Assembly (NCBI RefSeq): GCF_008120935.1
Contig: NZ_RDBO01000077.1
Location: forward strand, 1,231,123-1,267,442
Direction: 5' to 3'
DNA: 36,320 nucleotides
From: Streptomyces sp. sk2.1
GTDB lineage: Bacteria; Actinomycetota; Actinomycetes; Streptomycetales; Streptomycetaceae
The number at the start of each line of letters is the position of its first letter. Position 1 is the stretch's first letter. The position numbers were made by a program, and so were the translations under genes. The notes beneath the pieces are model-generated. The model saw only the letters and a program-made list of their open reading frames with translations. It was not told the DNA's origin and searched no databases. Positions 1 to 7,325 of this stretch are shown here, in pieces.

Positions 1-574
1 GTGCACGGCGGCCCCCGTCCGCCAGCCGTGCGGCCACCCCCAGCACGGGCGCCGCCGTGCACCGCTCCGGAGGCCCCCACCCGGTCAGCACCACGACACC
101 GCCCCGCGCGGCCAGCGGCACCGCGGACCGCAGCGCGGCCACCAGCCCCTCTCCGTCGTCGAACGAGCAGCCGATCGGGGTGAAGGCGGTGAGCAGGTTG
201 TAGGGCGTCCCGTCGGGCGGCGGGGCCGCGGACGGACCGCCCTCCAGGAATCGCGGCCCCCCGGCCGGGGAACCGGAGCCGCCGCCGGGCCCGTGCGGCA
301 GCCGGGTCCGGGCGAGCGCCAGCCGTTCGGAGTCGGTGTCCACCCCGGTGACCCGCGCGCCCCGGCCGGCGGCCATCAGCGGCGCGAGACCGGAGCCGCA
401 GCCCAGGGAGAGCAGCCGGGTGCCGACCCCCACCTCCAGCCGCTCGTACACCGCTTCGTACAGCGGTGCCAGCATCCGCTCCTGGATCTCGGCCCAGTCC
501 CGGGCACGGCTTTCGGGGGCCGTCCGGGTGAGCGTCCGCGGATGGCCGTGGTGCCGGACGAGCGTTGGTGTCAT
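1..574 (-). CDS. SAM-dependent methyltransferase, 3' end outside window
   Basis: The visible 191 residues read as a class I S-adenosylmethionine-dependent methyltransferase. Motif I is clear as LLSLGCGSG (residues 54-62), followed by a VTGVDTDS strand about 15 residues later whose acidic residue would bind the SAM ribose, and by a hydrophobic VVVLTGWG strand near the visible end. The start is ATG at 574 on the reverse strand. The N-terminal 50 residues resemble small-molecule methyltransferases rather than rRNA or DNA enzymes, but the acceptor cannot be told. The C-terminal part lies before base 1, so size and substrate domain are unknown. It diverges from the next gene (1157) across a 582-bp non-coding stretch. 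Confidence 0.75.
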   Translation of the reverse strand, partial: MTPTLVRHHGHPRTLTRTAPESRARDWAEIQERMLAPLYEAVYERLEVGVGTRLLSLGCGSGLAPLMAAGRGARVTGVDTDSERLALARTRLPHGPGGGSGSPAGGPRFLEGGPSAAPPPDGTPYNLLTAFTPIGCSFDDGEGLVAALRSAVPLAARGGVVVLTGWGPPERCTAAPVLGVAARLADGGRRA

Positions 575-1156
575 GGAAGCGCCCCAATCCGCCGAGAGGT
601 CGGTCGTGTCCGATCGGTCGTGCCCGAGTGGATGCCGCCGTGCGCGGGTGTGCCCGCGTCCCCGTGTGCCGGAGTGCCGCGCGGCGGCTGCCGTGCCCGG
701 GGAGCCGCGGGCGGGAACCGCCTGCCGCGGTGGTGCGCCCCGGGGGACCGGAGGGGGAGCCCGTGCCGGACGGGCGGGCGCCGGACGCCCGTCTCCCGCT
801 CCTGGCCCCAGTCTCACCCGACACGTCCGGGCGGGCACGTCGAGCACCGCGCGCCGGGCGGGGAGGGGGCGGTGCCCGATTCGGACCATGCGCCCGGTAG
901 GGTCGCTCCGGCGGCCCGTGTCCACCGACGCCCCACCCGTCCCGGGGAGCGTGCGGTGCCCCGGTGCGCGGCGGTCGCCCGGGCGTCCGGACGTACGCGT
1001 CGCTACGTACCACCTTGGTGCGAGCTGTGCGGCTTCTCCGCAGATCGGCGCACCCGCCCGCGTCGGGGCGCATGAACGGCAACTGACTGGTACGTGCAAA
1101 TTATTTGGGATGCCCCGGAATCGGAACACCGGGGCACTCGTGCTCGTTGTCACGAC
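575..1156. other. 582-bp intergenic region between divergent genes
   Basis: No convincing gene is seen: frames here are long only because GC content is high, and none has family-like sequence. Visible elements are a TAGGGT hexamer at 896-901 that could be a -10 box, an 8-bp hairpin (769-776 with 786-793), an unusually AT-rich patch (about 1098-1107), and an inverted repeat TGCCCCGG-N10-CCGGGGCA (1111-1136) 20 bp before the GTG of the next gene. The last could be an operator or a leader hairpin. An unannotated small RNA is possible but nothing specific supports one. Confidence 0.4.
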
Positions 1157-1750
1157 GTGAGCACGACACCACCTGTACTTGCCGCAGAGCTGGCGCAGGC
1201 GTGGGCCGACATTCAGCGGTACCACCCCGAGCTGCCGGATCTGGCCGCGCCCGAGTCCCTGATCGGAGAGTCCTCGTCCGCCTGCGGCGCCGAGCTCTCC
1301 TTCGAACGACTGCTCCACGAAGCAGTCCACGGCATCGCCGCCGCCCGAGGTGTACGCGACACCTCCCGCGCCGGCCGCTACCACAACCGCAGATTCCTCG
1401 CGATCGCCGAGGAGCTGGGCCTGGACCACGCCGAGGAGCCGCATCCCAGCAGCGGTTTCTCACTGGTCACGCTCAACCCCGAGGCCAAGCGCCGCTACCG
1501 GCCGACGATCGAGCGGCTGCAGCGCGCCCTCAAGGCGCACACGGTCGCCACCGCCGCCGACACCAAGCGCTCCTTCCGGGGGCCGGCCGCCCGGCACGGC
1601 TCCTCCGGCGGCGGCGTCCGCGTCAAGGCCGTCTGCGACTGCGGTCGCAACGTGCGCGTCGTCCCGTCGGTCCTGGCGCAGGCGCCGATCGTCTGCGGAG
1701 GGTGCGGAAAGCCGTTCCGCATTCCGGAAGCGGCGGTCGCGGTGGGGTGA
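1157..1750 (+). CDS. SprT-like HExxH zinc protein
   Basis: The protein has 197 residues from the GTG at 1157. An HExxH motif (HEAVH, residues 54-58) sits in a predicted helix, as in SprT-like and other zincin metalloproteases. A cysteine pair C160/C162 and a second pair C180/C183 near the C-terminus look like a zinc ribbon. Known SprT/Spartan families combine such a catalytic helix with a zinc ribbon and act on protein bound to DNA; that role here is inference. No signal peptide or membrane segment is visible, so it is probably cytoplasmic. An in-frame upstream GTG/ATG region exists, but family-like sequence begins at the GTG, which lacks an obvious Shine-Dalgarno. It stands just before the ribosomal rpsP operon. 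Confidence 0.65.
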   Translation: MSTTPPVLAAELAQAWADIQRYHPELPDLAAPESLIGESSSACGAELSFERLLHEAVHGIAAARGVRDTSRAGRYHNRRFLAIAEELGLDHAEEPHPSSGFSLVTLNPEAKRRYRPTIERLQRALKAHTVATAADTKRSFRGPAARHGSSGGGVRVKAVCDCGRNVRVVPSVLAQAPIVCGGCGKPFRIPEAAVAVG

Positions 1751-1765
1751 CCCGATGTGGTGTGG

Positions 1766-1771
1766 CACAAT
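1766..1771 (+). promoter_or_regulatory. Candidate -10 box upstream of rpsP
   Basis: CACAAT lies 137 bp before rpsP, followed at once by GGCTAGCTG. Either hexamer could serve as a -10 element for the rpsP-khpA-rimM-trmD operon. No good -35 is visible, so this is weak. Confidence 0.3.
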
Positions 1772-1907
1772 GGCTAGCTGTACTCGACAGTCGCACAGGA
1801 CCCCTCTCTCCTCCGGCTGACGCGTCCATCGGGCACCCGAGTACCGCAACCCCACGTGGCATCTTCGTTGTGCCCAACCACGTCATAGACCAGGAGACAC
1901 CACTCCC

Positions 1908-2348
1908 GTGGCAGTCAAGATCAAGCTGAAGCGTCTGGGCAAGATCCGTTCGCCTCACTACCGCATCGTCGTCGCCGACTCCCGTACCCGCCGTGACGGC
2001 CGGGCCATCGAGGAGATCGGTCTGTACCACCCGGTGCAGAACCCCTCGCGCATCGAGGTCAACTCGGAGCGTGCGCAGTACTGGCTGTCCGTCGGCGCCC
2101 AGCCGACCGAGCCGGTTCTCGCGATCCTGAAGCTCACCGGTGACTGGCAGGCCCACAAGGGTCTTCCGGCCCCCGCGCCGCTGCTGCAGCCGGAGCCCAA
2201 GGCGGACAAGCGCGCCCTGTTCGAGGCCCTGACCCAGGACGGCGAAGAGTCCAAGGGCGAGGCCATCACGCAGAAGGCGAAGAAGTCCGACAAGAAGGCG
2301 GACGAGGCTGCTGACGCGGCTGCTTCCGCCGAGTCGACCGAGGCCTGA
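1908..2348 (+). CDS. rpsP: 30S ribosomal protein S16
   Basis: This is ribosomal protein S16, a small-subunit assembly protein. The opening residues (VKIKLKRLGKIRSPHYRIVV, residues 3-22) are the family signature, and residues 1 to about 85 form the conserved core. The 146-residue length exceeds the usual 80-90 because of a lysine-, glutamate- and alanine-rich tail, typical of actinobacterial S16 and probably disordered. The GTG at 1908 is preceded by AGGAGA (1892-1897) at good spacing; an upstream extension would not be S16-like. It is the first gene of the rpsP-khpA-rimM-trmD-rplS group, with khpA only 2 bp downstream, implying co-translation. Confidence 0.97.
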   Translation: MAVKIKLKRLGKIRSPHYRIVVADSRTRRDGRAIEEIGLYHPVQNPSRIEVNSERAQYWLSVGAQPTEPVLAILKLTGDWQAHKGLPAPAPLLQPEPKADKRALFEALTQDGEESKGEAITQKAKKSDKKADEAADAAASAESTEA

Positions 2349-2350
2349 GC

Positions 2351-2590
2351 ATGCTCGAGGAGGCTCTCGAGCACCTCGTGAAGGGCATCGTCGACAACCC
2401 CGACGATGTGCAGGTCGCCTCGCGCAACCTGCGCCGCGGCCGCGTGCTGGAGGTCCGGGTCCACCCCGACGACCTCGGTAAGGTGATCGGTCGCAACGGC
2501 CGCACCGCGCGTGCGCTGCGTACCGTCGTGGGCGCCATCGGCGGCCGCGGCATCCGCGTCGACCTCGTCGATGTGGACCAGGTTCGCTGA
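2351..2590 (+). CDS. khpA: KH-domain RNA-binding protein KhpA
   Basis: This is a 79-residue single-domain KH protein. The RNA-gripping GxxG loop is GRNG at residues 47-50, flanked by the expected strands and helices (VLEVRVHPDDLGKVIG before, RTARALRTVVGAIGG after). In other Gram-positive bacteria the homologue, encoded just after rpsP, is KhpA, which can pair with KhpB/Jag and affects RNA metabolism and cell elongation. Position between rpsP and rimM supports the assignment. The ATG at 2351 is 2 bp after the rpsP stop, so it is probably translated by coupling. Its regulon here cannot be inferred. Confidence 0.92.
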   Translation: MLEEALEHLVKGIVDNPDDVQVASRNLRRGRVLEVRVHPDDLGKVIGRNGRTARALRTVVGAIGGRGIRVDLVDVDQVR

Positions 2591-2607
2591 CAGAGTTGAA
2601 CACCGGC

Positions 2608-2644
2608 ACGGGCCGGGGAGGGCCATGGGCCCGCCCCGGCCCGT
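2608..2644 (+). terminator. Hairpin between khpA and rimM
   Basis: ACGGGCCGGGG (2608-2618) pairs perfectly with CCCCGGCCCGT (2634-2644) around a 15-nt loop that can itself fold. There is no T-run. It may attenuate transcription or mark an RNA-processing site inside the operon, because rimM starts only 25 bp later. Confidence 0.5.
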
Positions 2645-2669
2645 CGTCGTATGACAGGAGAGACACAAG

Positions 2670-3254
2670 GTGCAGTTGGTAGTCGCGCGGATCGGCCGTG
2701 CCCATGGCATCAAGGGCGAGGTCACCGTCGAGGTCCGCACGGACGAGCCGGAACTGCGGCTCGCGCCCGGAGCCGTGCTCGCCACCGAACCGGCCGGGGC
2801 CGGACCGCTGACGATCGACACCGGACGGGTGCACAGCGGACGGCTGCTGCTGCGCTTCGAGGGCGTGCGCGACCGGACGGCTGCCGAGGCCCTGCGCAAC
2901 ACGCTGCTGATTGCCGAGGTCGACCCGGACGAACTCCCCGAGGACCCCGAGGAGTTCTACGACCACCAGCTCATGGACCTCGACGTGGTCCTGACCGACG
3001 GCACCGTCGTCGGCCGGATCTCCGAGATCACGCATCTGCCGTCCCAGGACCTCTTCATCGTCGAGCGGCCGGACGGCAGCGAGGTGATGATCCCGTTCGT
3101 CGAGGAGATCGTCACCGAGATCGACCTGGAGGAGCAGCGCGCGGTGGTCGTCCCGCCGCCGGGGCTGATCGACGAGAGCCAGGCCGTGATCGCCTCCTCG
3201 CGCGGTGAGGACGGAGAGGGCGACGGGGAGTCCGGCCCGGGGAAGGACGCCTGA
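2670..3254 (+). CDS. rimM: Ribosome maturation factor RimM
   Basis: RimM is a 30S assembly factor that binds S19 and helps mature the 16S rRNA 3' domain. The 194-residue protein has the N-terminal RimM barrel (VARIGRAHGIKGEV, residues 5-18) and the C-terminal PRC-barrel beginning around FYDHQLMDLDVV and ending near the conserved DLFIVERPDGSEVMIP stretch. An acidic Gly-rich tail is the only non-core part. The GTG at 2670 follows AGGAGAGA (2656-2663). The stop overlaps the trmD ATG by one base (TGATG), so the two are coupled. Confidence 0.96.
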   Translation: MQLVVARIGRAHGIKGEVTVEVRTDEPELRLAPGAVLATEPAGAGPLTIDTGRVHSGRLLLRFEGVRDRTAAEALRNTLLIAEVDPDELPEDPEEFYDHQLMDLDVVLTDGTVVGRISEITHLPSQDLFIVERPDGSEVMIPFVEEIVTEIDLEEQRAVVVPPPGLIDESQAVIASSRGEDGEGDGESGPGKDA

Positions 3255-4075
3255 TGCGCCTCGACGTCGTCACGATCTTCCCGGAGTACCTGGAACCGCT
3301 GAACGTCTCGCTCGTCGGCAAGGCCCGCGCGCGCGGCCGGCTCGACGTCCACGTGCACGACCTGCGCGACTGGACGTACGACCGGCACAACACGGTCGAC
3401 GACACCCCGTACGGCGGCGGTCCGGGCATGGTCATGAAGACCGAGCCGTGGGGCGAGGCGCTGGACGACGCCCTGGCGGGCGGGTACGAGGCCGGGGCGC
3501 ACTCCCCGGTACTGGTGGTGCCCACGCCCAGCGGCCGCCCGTTCACCCAGGAACTCGCCGTCGAACTCTCCGAACGGCCCTGGCTGATCTTCACGCCGGC
3601 CCGCTACGAGGGCATCGACCGGCGGGTGATGGACGAGTACGCGACCCGGATGCCGGTGGTCGAGGTCTCCATCGGCGACTACGTGCTGGCCGGCGGGGAA
3701 GCCGCGGTGCTGGTGATCACGGAGGCGGTGGCCCGGCTGCTGCCCGGCGTGCTCGGCAACGCGGAATCGCACCGGGACGACTCCTTCGCCCCCGGCGCGA
3801 TGGCCAACCTGCTGGAGGGCCCCGTCTACACCAAGCCGCCGGTGTGGCGTGGCAGGGAGATCCCCGAGGTGCTGCTCAGCGGCCACCACGGGAAGATCGC
3901 CCGCTGGCGGCGGGACGAGGCGTTCCGCCGCACCGCCCTCAACCGGCCCGACCTGATCGAGCGCTGCGACGCCGCGGGGTTCGACAAGAAGGACCGCGAG
4001 ATGCTCTCCATCCTCGGCTGGTCACCGGAGCCCGACGGCCGATTTTGGCGCAGGCCCCGAGCCGTGGAAGAATAG
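3254..4075 (+). CDS. trmD: tRNA (guanine37-N1)-methyltransferase TrmD
   Basis: TrmD makes m1G37 in tRNAs reading CNN codons, using SAM, and so prevents +1 frameshifting. The 273-residue protein starts MRLDVVTIFPEY and carries the SPOUT trefoil-knot motifs: GGGPGMVM (residues 54-61), RYEGID (117-122) and SIGDYVLAGGE (139-149). The acidic pair before SFAPG (about D175/D176) matches the family's catalytic Asp region. Length is close to bacterial TrmD with the usual actinobacterial C-terminus. It overlaps rimM by 1 bp; rplS follows after a 164-bp gap with weak GC hairpins. Confidence 0.97.
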   Translation: MRLDVVTIFPEYLEPLNVSLVGKARARGRLDVHVHDLRDWTYDRHNTVDDTPYGGGPGMVMKTEPWGEALDDALAGGYEAGAHSPVLVVPTPSGRPFTQELAVELSERPWLIFTPARYEGIDRRVMDEYATRMPVVEVSIGDYVLAGGEAAVLVITEAVARLLPGVLGNAESHRDDSFAPGAMANLLEGPVYTKPPVWRGREIPEVLLSGHHGKIARWRRDEAFRRTALNRPDLIERCDAAGFDKKDREMLSILGWSPEPDGRFWRRPRAVEE

Positions 4076-4239
4076 GCCGCTGCTGTCCGTCCGGCGCGCG
4101 CCCCTGCCACAGGGGGAAAGCGGCTGATCCGGTTCCCCGTCCGCGGGGACGGCCCGACGCCCGCCCGACGCGGTCAGCACCTCCATCCATCACGATCTCC
4201 CGTCGATGACCTGTGGCATCGGCGAAGAAAGCGGACAAC

Positions 4240-4590
4240 ATGGCTTCCCTGCTCGATGACGTCAACGCTGCGTCGCTGCGCACCGACATCCCGGCGTTCC
4301 GCCCCGGTGACACCGTCAACGTCCACGTCCGAGTGATCGAGGGCAACCGCTCCCGTATCCAGCAGTTCAAGGGCGTCGTCATCCGCCGCCAGGGCGCGGG
4401 CGTCAGCGAGACCTTCACGGTCCGCAAGGTTTCCTTCAGCGTCGGCGTCGAGCGCACCTTCCCGGTGCACAGCCCGATCTTCGAGAAGATCGAGCTCGTC
4501 ACCCGCGGTGACGTCCGTCGCGCCAAGCTGTACTACCTCCGTGAGCTGCGCGGCAAGGCCGCGAAGATCAAGGAGAAGCGCGACAACTGA
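4240..4590 (+). CDS. rplS: 50S ribosomal protein L19
   Basis: L19 lies at the 30S/50S interface. The 116 residues from ATG 4240 (MASLLDDVNAASLR) contain the whole family, including FRPGDTVNVHVRV, the RIQQFKGVVIRRQG stretch and the basic end LRGKAAKIKEKRDN. A GTG at 4213 would add nine residues not typical of L19; AGAAAG at 4227-4232 is a plausible ribosome-binding site for 4240, so I chose that start. It ends the rpsP-type ribosome block; the signal peptidase cluster follows 45 bp later. Confidence 0.96.
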   Translation: MASLLDDVNAASLRTDIPAFRPGDTVNVHVRVIEGNRSRIQQFKGVVIRRQGAGVSETFTVRKVSFSVGVERTFPVHSPIFEKIELVTRGDVRRAKLYYLRELRGKAAKIKEKRDN

Positions 4591-4620
4591 GCTGACTCCC
4601 TGGTCCACAGGTCCGCCGGA

Positions 4621-4626
4621 TAGGCT
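4621..4626 (+). promoter_or_regulatory. Candidate -10 box (TAGGCT) for sipW
   Basis: TAGGCT fits the actinobacterial TAnnnT -10 consensus and ends 9 nt before the sipW ATG (4636), so transcription would begin almost at the start codon. A leaderless or nearly leaderless mRNA is inferred; no Shine-Dalgarno is seen. Confidence 0.5.
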
Positions 4627-4635
4627 CTGGCCTCG

Positions 4636-5406
4636 ATGGACACGGAAGCAAAGCCCTCGGAGCGCGACCCCGCCTGCGAACCCGACCCGGGTACGGAGGA
4701 GCGGTCGCGCTCCTTGCGTGTTCCGGCGGGGCCGGGTGCCTGGATGACCTGGCGGCGGACCGCCGTGCTCGGAGCCGTCTGCACGGTGTTCGTGCTGCTT
4801 CTCAGCCACTTCGTGGTGCAGCCCTTCCTGATCCCGAGCGGCTCGATGGAACCCACGCTGCGGGTCGGGGACCGGGTGCTGGTGAACAAGCTGGCGTACC
4901 GTTTCGGCTCGGTGCCGCACCGCGGTGACGTGGTGGTCTTCGACGGCACGGGGTCCTTCGTGCAGGAGGCCCCGCAGGAGAATCCCGTCGCCGGGCTGGC
5001 GCACTCGGTGGCCTCGTCCCTGGGCCTGGCGCAGCCCGCCGAGACCGACTACGTGAAACGGGTGGTGGGCGTGGGCGGCGACCGGGTGGTGTGCTGCGAC
5101 AGCCGGGGCAGGGTCGAGGTGAACGGCCGGGCGGTCGTCGAGGACTACCTGTACCCGGGGGACGCCCCCTCCCGGGCCCGTTTCGACATCGTCGTCCCCG
5201 ACGGCACGCTGTGGATGATGGGCGACCACCGGAGCAATTCCCGCGACTCGCGCGACCACCTGGGGGAGCCGGGCGGTGGCATGGTCCCCGTGGACATGGT
5301 GATCGGCCGGGTGGACTGGATCGGCTGGCCGCCGAGCCGGCTGGGCTCGCTGCCGGACAGTGCCGCCTTCGGCGCCGTACACGCGCCGGGCAGGGGCCAT
5401 GGGTAA
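4636..5406 (+). CDS. sipW: Type I signal peptidase (SipW position)
   Basis: This serine/lysine protease removes signal peptides from exported proteins. It has 256 residues: a 38-residue cytoplasmic N-terminus, a membrane anchor (about 41-60), then the catalytic domain on the outer face. The nucleophile is Ser70 in PSGSM and the general base Lys141 in YVKRVVGVGGD; the conserved MGDHRSNSRDSR block is at 195-206. No C-terminal membrane segment is visible, unlike the next three. It is the first of four tandem paralogues, matching the sipWXYZ cluster described in Streptomyces lividans; the symbol rests on order. The stop overlaps the next start by 8 bp. Confidence 0.9.
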   Translation: MDTEAKPSERDPACEPDPGTEERSRSLRVPAGPGAWMTWRRTAVLGAVCTVFVLLLSHFVVQPFLIPSGSMEPTLRVGDRVLVNKLAYRFGSVPHRGDVVVFDGTGSFVQEAPQENPVAGLAHSVASSLGLAQPAETDYVKRVVGVGGDRVVCCDSRGRVEVNGRAVVEDYLYPGDAPSRARFDIVVPDGTLWMMGDHRSNSRDSRDHLGEPGGGMVPVDMVIGRVDWIGWPPSRLGSLPDSAAFGAVHAPGRGHG

Positions 5407-6481
5407 CCGCGGCCGCGGCCGGGGCGGTCCCGAATCCGACGCCGGAACACCACCACCGGGCGGCGACGGGCCGAGGACCGCGCGCTCCCTGCCCACCAGG
5501 GCTGAGCGGCGCAGGCTGGCCCGCAGGGTCAAGCGGCGGCGGCGCAGGTCGGCCCTGCGCGAGATCCCGCTGCTCATCACCGTGGCGCTGCTGATCGCGC
5601 TGGTGCTCAAGACCTTCCTGGTGCAGGCGTTCGTGATCCCTTCGGGATCGATGGAACAGACCATCCGGATCGGTGACCGGGTGCTGGTGGACAAGCTGAC
5701 GCCCTGGTTCGGCTCCCGGCCCGAGCGCGGCGACGTCGTCGTCTTCAAGGACCCGGGCGGCTGGCTGCAGCAGGAGAACGCCGACAAGGGGGACCCGCCC
5801 GTCGTCGTCAAACAGGTGAAACAGGCGCTGACCTTCGTCGGCCTGCTGCCCTCGGACGACGAGCAGGACCTGATCAAACGGGTGATCGCGGTGGGCGGCG
5901 ACACGGTGAAGTGCTGCGGCGAGGACGGCCGGATCAGCGTCAACGGCGTACCGTTGGACGAGCCCTACCGGCACCCCGGCAACCCGCCCTCCCTCATCAA
6001 ATTCGAAGTAAAGGTTCCGCCCGGCCGGATCTTCGTGATGGGCGACCACCGGTCCAATTCGGCCGATTCGCGCTACCACCTGGACGGGCCCGAACACGGC
6101 ACGGTCTCCGAGGACGAGGTCGTGGGGCGGGCCGTGGTGATCGCCTGGCCCTTCTCCCACTGGCGGAAACTGGAGGAACCGGCCACATTCGGATCGATCC
6201 CTGACGCGCGCGCCGGGACGGCTGCCGCGTCGGGCCCGTCGCATAGTGTGTCGTCCCGGAATCTCAATGGAATGATCCCTCTCCCGACCCCTGCGGAACT
6301 CCCGCTCGTTATGGGAGTGGTGGGCCTGCACCGGCTGGGTCGCGGGCGGTGGCACGGAGTAAGGAGTGGATGTGGGGGATTTGGCGGTCGGCGCACGATC
6401 CGGACACGACGAACCCGAGGACCGGCCGGGCAATCCGGACAATGCCGAGTCCGCCGGAGCGGCGGACCGCGCGCAGAGTGA
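5399..6481 (+). CDS. sipX: Type I signal peptidase (SipX position)
   Basis: Second signal peptidase, 360 residues from ATG 5399. A basic, Arg-rich N-terminus (to about residue 53) precedes a membrane anchor (about 55-76). Catalytic residues are Ser84 (PSGSM) and Lys160 (LIKRVIAVGGD), with a conserved VMGDHRSNSADSR block. The tail includes a moderately hydrophobic stretch (LPTPAELPLVMGVVGL) that may be a second membrane segment, then an Arg- and Gly-rich end. The frame stays open for 110 bp into sipY, an unusually long same-strand overlap. In S. lividans SipX, SipY and SipZ are reported to have an extra C-terminal anchor, which agrees with this layout. Confidence 0.88.
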   Translation: MGNRGRGRGGPESDAGTPPPGGDGPRTARSLPTRAERRRLARRVKRRRRRSALREIPLLITVALLIALVLKTFLVQAFVIPSGSMEQTIRIGDRVLVDKLTPWFGSRPERGDVVVFKDPGGWLQQENADKGDPPVVVKQVKQALTFVGLLPSDDEQDLIKRVIAVGGDTVKCCGEDGRISVNGVPLDEPYRHPGNPPSLIKFEVKVPPGRIFVMGDHRSNSADSRYHLDGPEHGTVSEDEVVGRAVVIAWPFSHWRKLEEPATFGSIPDARAGTAAASGPSHSVSSRNLNGMIPLPTPAELPLVMGVVGLHRLGRGRWHGVRSGCGGFGGRRTIRTRRTRGPAGQSGQCRVRRSGGPRAE

Positions 6482-7274
6482 CGCGGACGCTCCGGACGGC
6501 GGCAGGGCCCAGAGGAAGCCGCGCTCCTTCTGGAAGGAGCTGCCCCTGCTCATCGGCATCGCGCTGGTTCTCGCGCTGCTGATCAAGACATTCCTGGTGC
6601 AGGCGTTCTCGATTCCCTCGGACTCGATGCAGAACACGCTCCAGCGGGGCGACCGGGTGCTGGTCGACAAGCTGACTCCGTGGTTCGGCGCGGAGCCCGA
6701 GCGCGGCGAGGTCGTGGTCTTCCACGACCCGGGCGGCTGGCTGGAGAACACCGAGACTCCCGAGCCGAACGCCGTGCAGAAGTTCCTGAGCTTCATCGGA
6801 CTGATGCCGTCCGCCGAGGAGAAGGACCTGATCAAGCGGGTCATCGGGGTCGGCGGCGACGTCGTGGAGTGCAAGAAGAACGGCCCGGTCACGGTCAACG
6901 GCAAGGCCCTGGACGACCAGTCGTACATCTTCGAGGGGAACAGCTCCTGCAACGACGAGCCGTTCGGCCCGATCAAGGTGCCCGAGGGCCGGATCTGGGT
7001 GATGGGCGACCACCGGCAGAACTCCCTCGACTCCCGCTACCACCAGGAGCTGCCGGGCAACGGCACGGTCTCCAACGACGAGGTGGTCGGCCGGGCCTTC
7101 GTCGTCGCGTGGCCGATCAACCGCTGGGCGACCCTGCCGATCCCGAAGACCTTCGAGCAGCCGGGGATCAACGCGGCGATGGGACTGGCCCCGGGAGCAC
7201 TGGGTGTGGCCGGGGCGTTGCCGCTCGTGCTGTGGCGTCGCAGGAGGCTGACCAGCGGGCGTACCGCCGGGTAG
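6372..7274 (+). CDS. sipY: Type I signal peptidase (SipY position)
   Basis: Third signal peptidase, 300 residues. I start it at GTG 6372, five bases after AAGGAG (6361-6366); the in-frame GTG at 6366 lies inside that Shine-Dalgarno. An acidic 50-residue N-terminus precedes the anchor (about 57-74). Catalytic residues are Ser85 (PSDSM, Asp replacing the Gly seen in SipW/X) and Lys155 (LIKRVIGVGGD); the VMGDHRQNSLDSR block is present. The C-terminus has a hydrophobic stretch (MGLAPGALGVAGALPLVLW) followed by Arg residues, a likely second anchor. The start lies inside the sipX frame, so translation is probably coupled. Confidence 0.9.
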   Translation: MGDLAVGARSGHDEPEDRPGNPDNAESAGAADRAQSDADAPDGGRAQRKPRSFWKELPLLIGIALVLALLIKTFLVQAFSIPSDSMQNTLQRGDRVLVDKLTPWFGAEPERGEVVVFHDPGGWLENTETPEPNAVQKFLSFIGLMPSAEEKDLIKRVIGVGGDVVECKKNGPVTVNGKALDDQSYIFEGNSSCNDEPFGPIKVPEGRIWVMGDHRQNSLDSRYHQELPGNGTVSNDEVVGRAFVVAWPINRWATLPIPKTFEQPGINAAMGLAPGALGVAGALPLVLWRRRRLTSGRTAG

Positions 7275-7325
7275 GGTGCCGACTCGGATCAGCGATTGTC
7301 GATCTCCGATGCGGGGGGCGCTGGG

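Noticed and set aside
4802..6976. 724-codon minus-strand frame across the sip cluster
   Set aside because: Antisense shadow of the signal peptidases; no family-like sequence.
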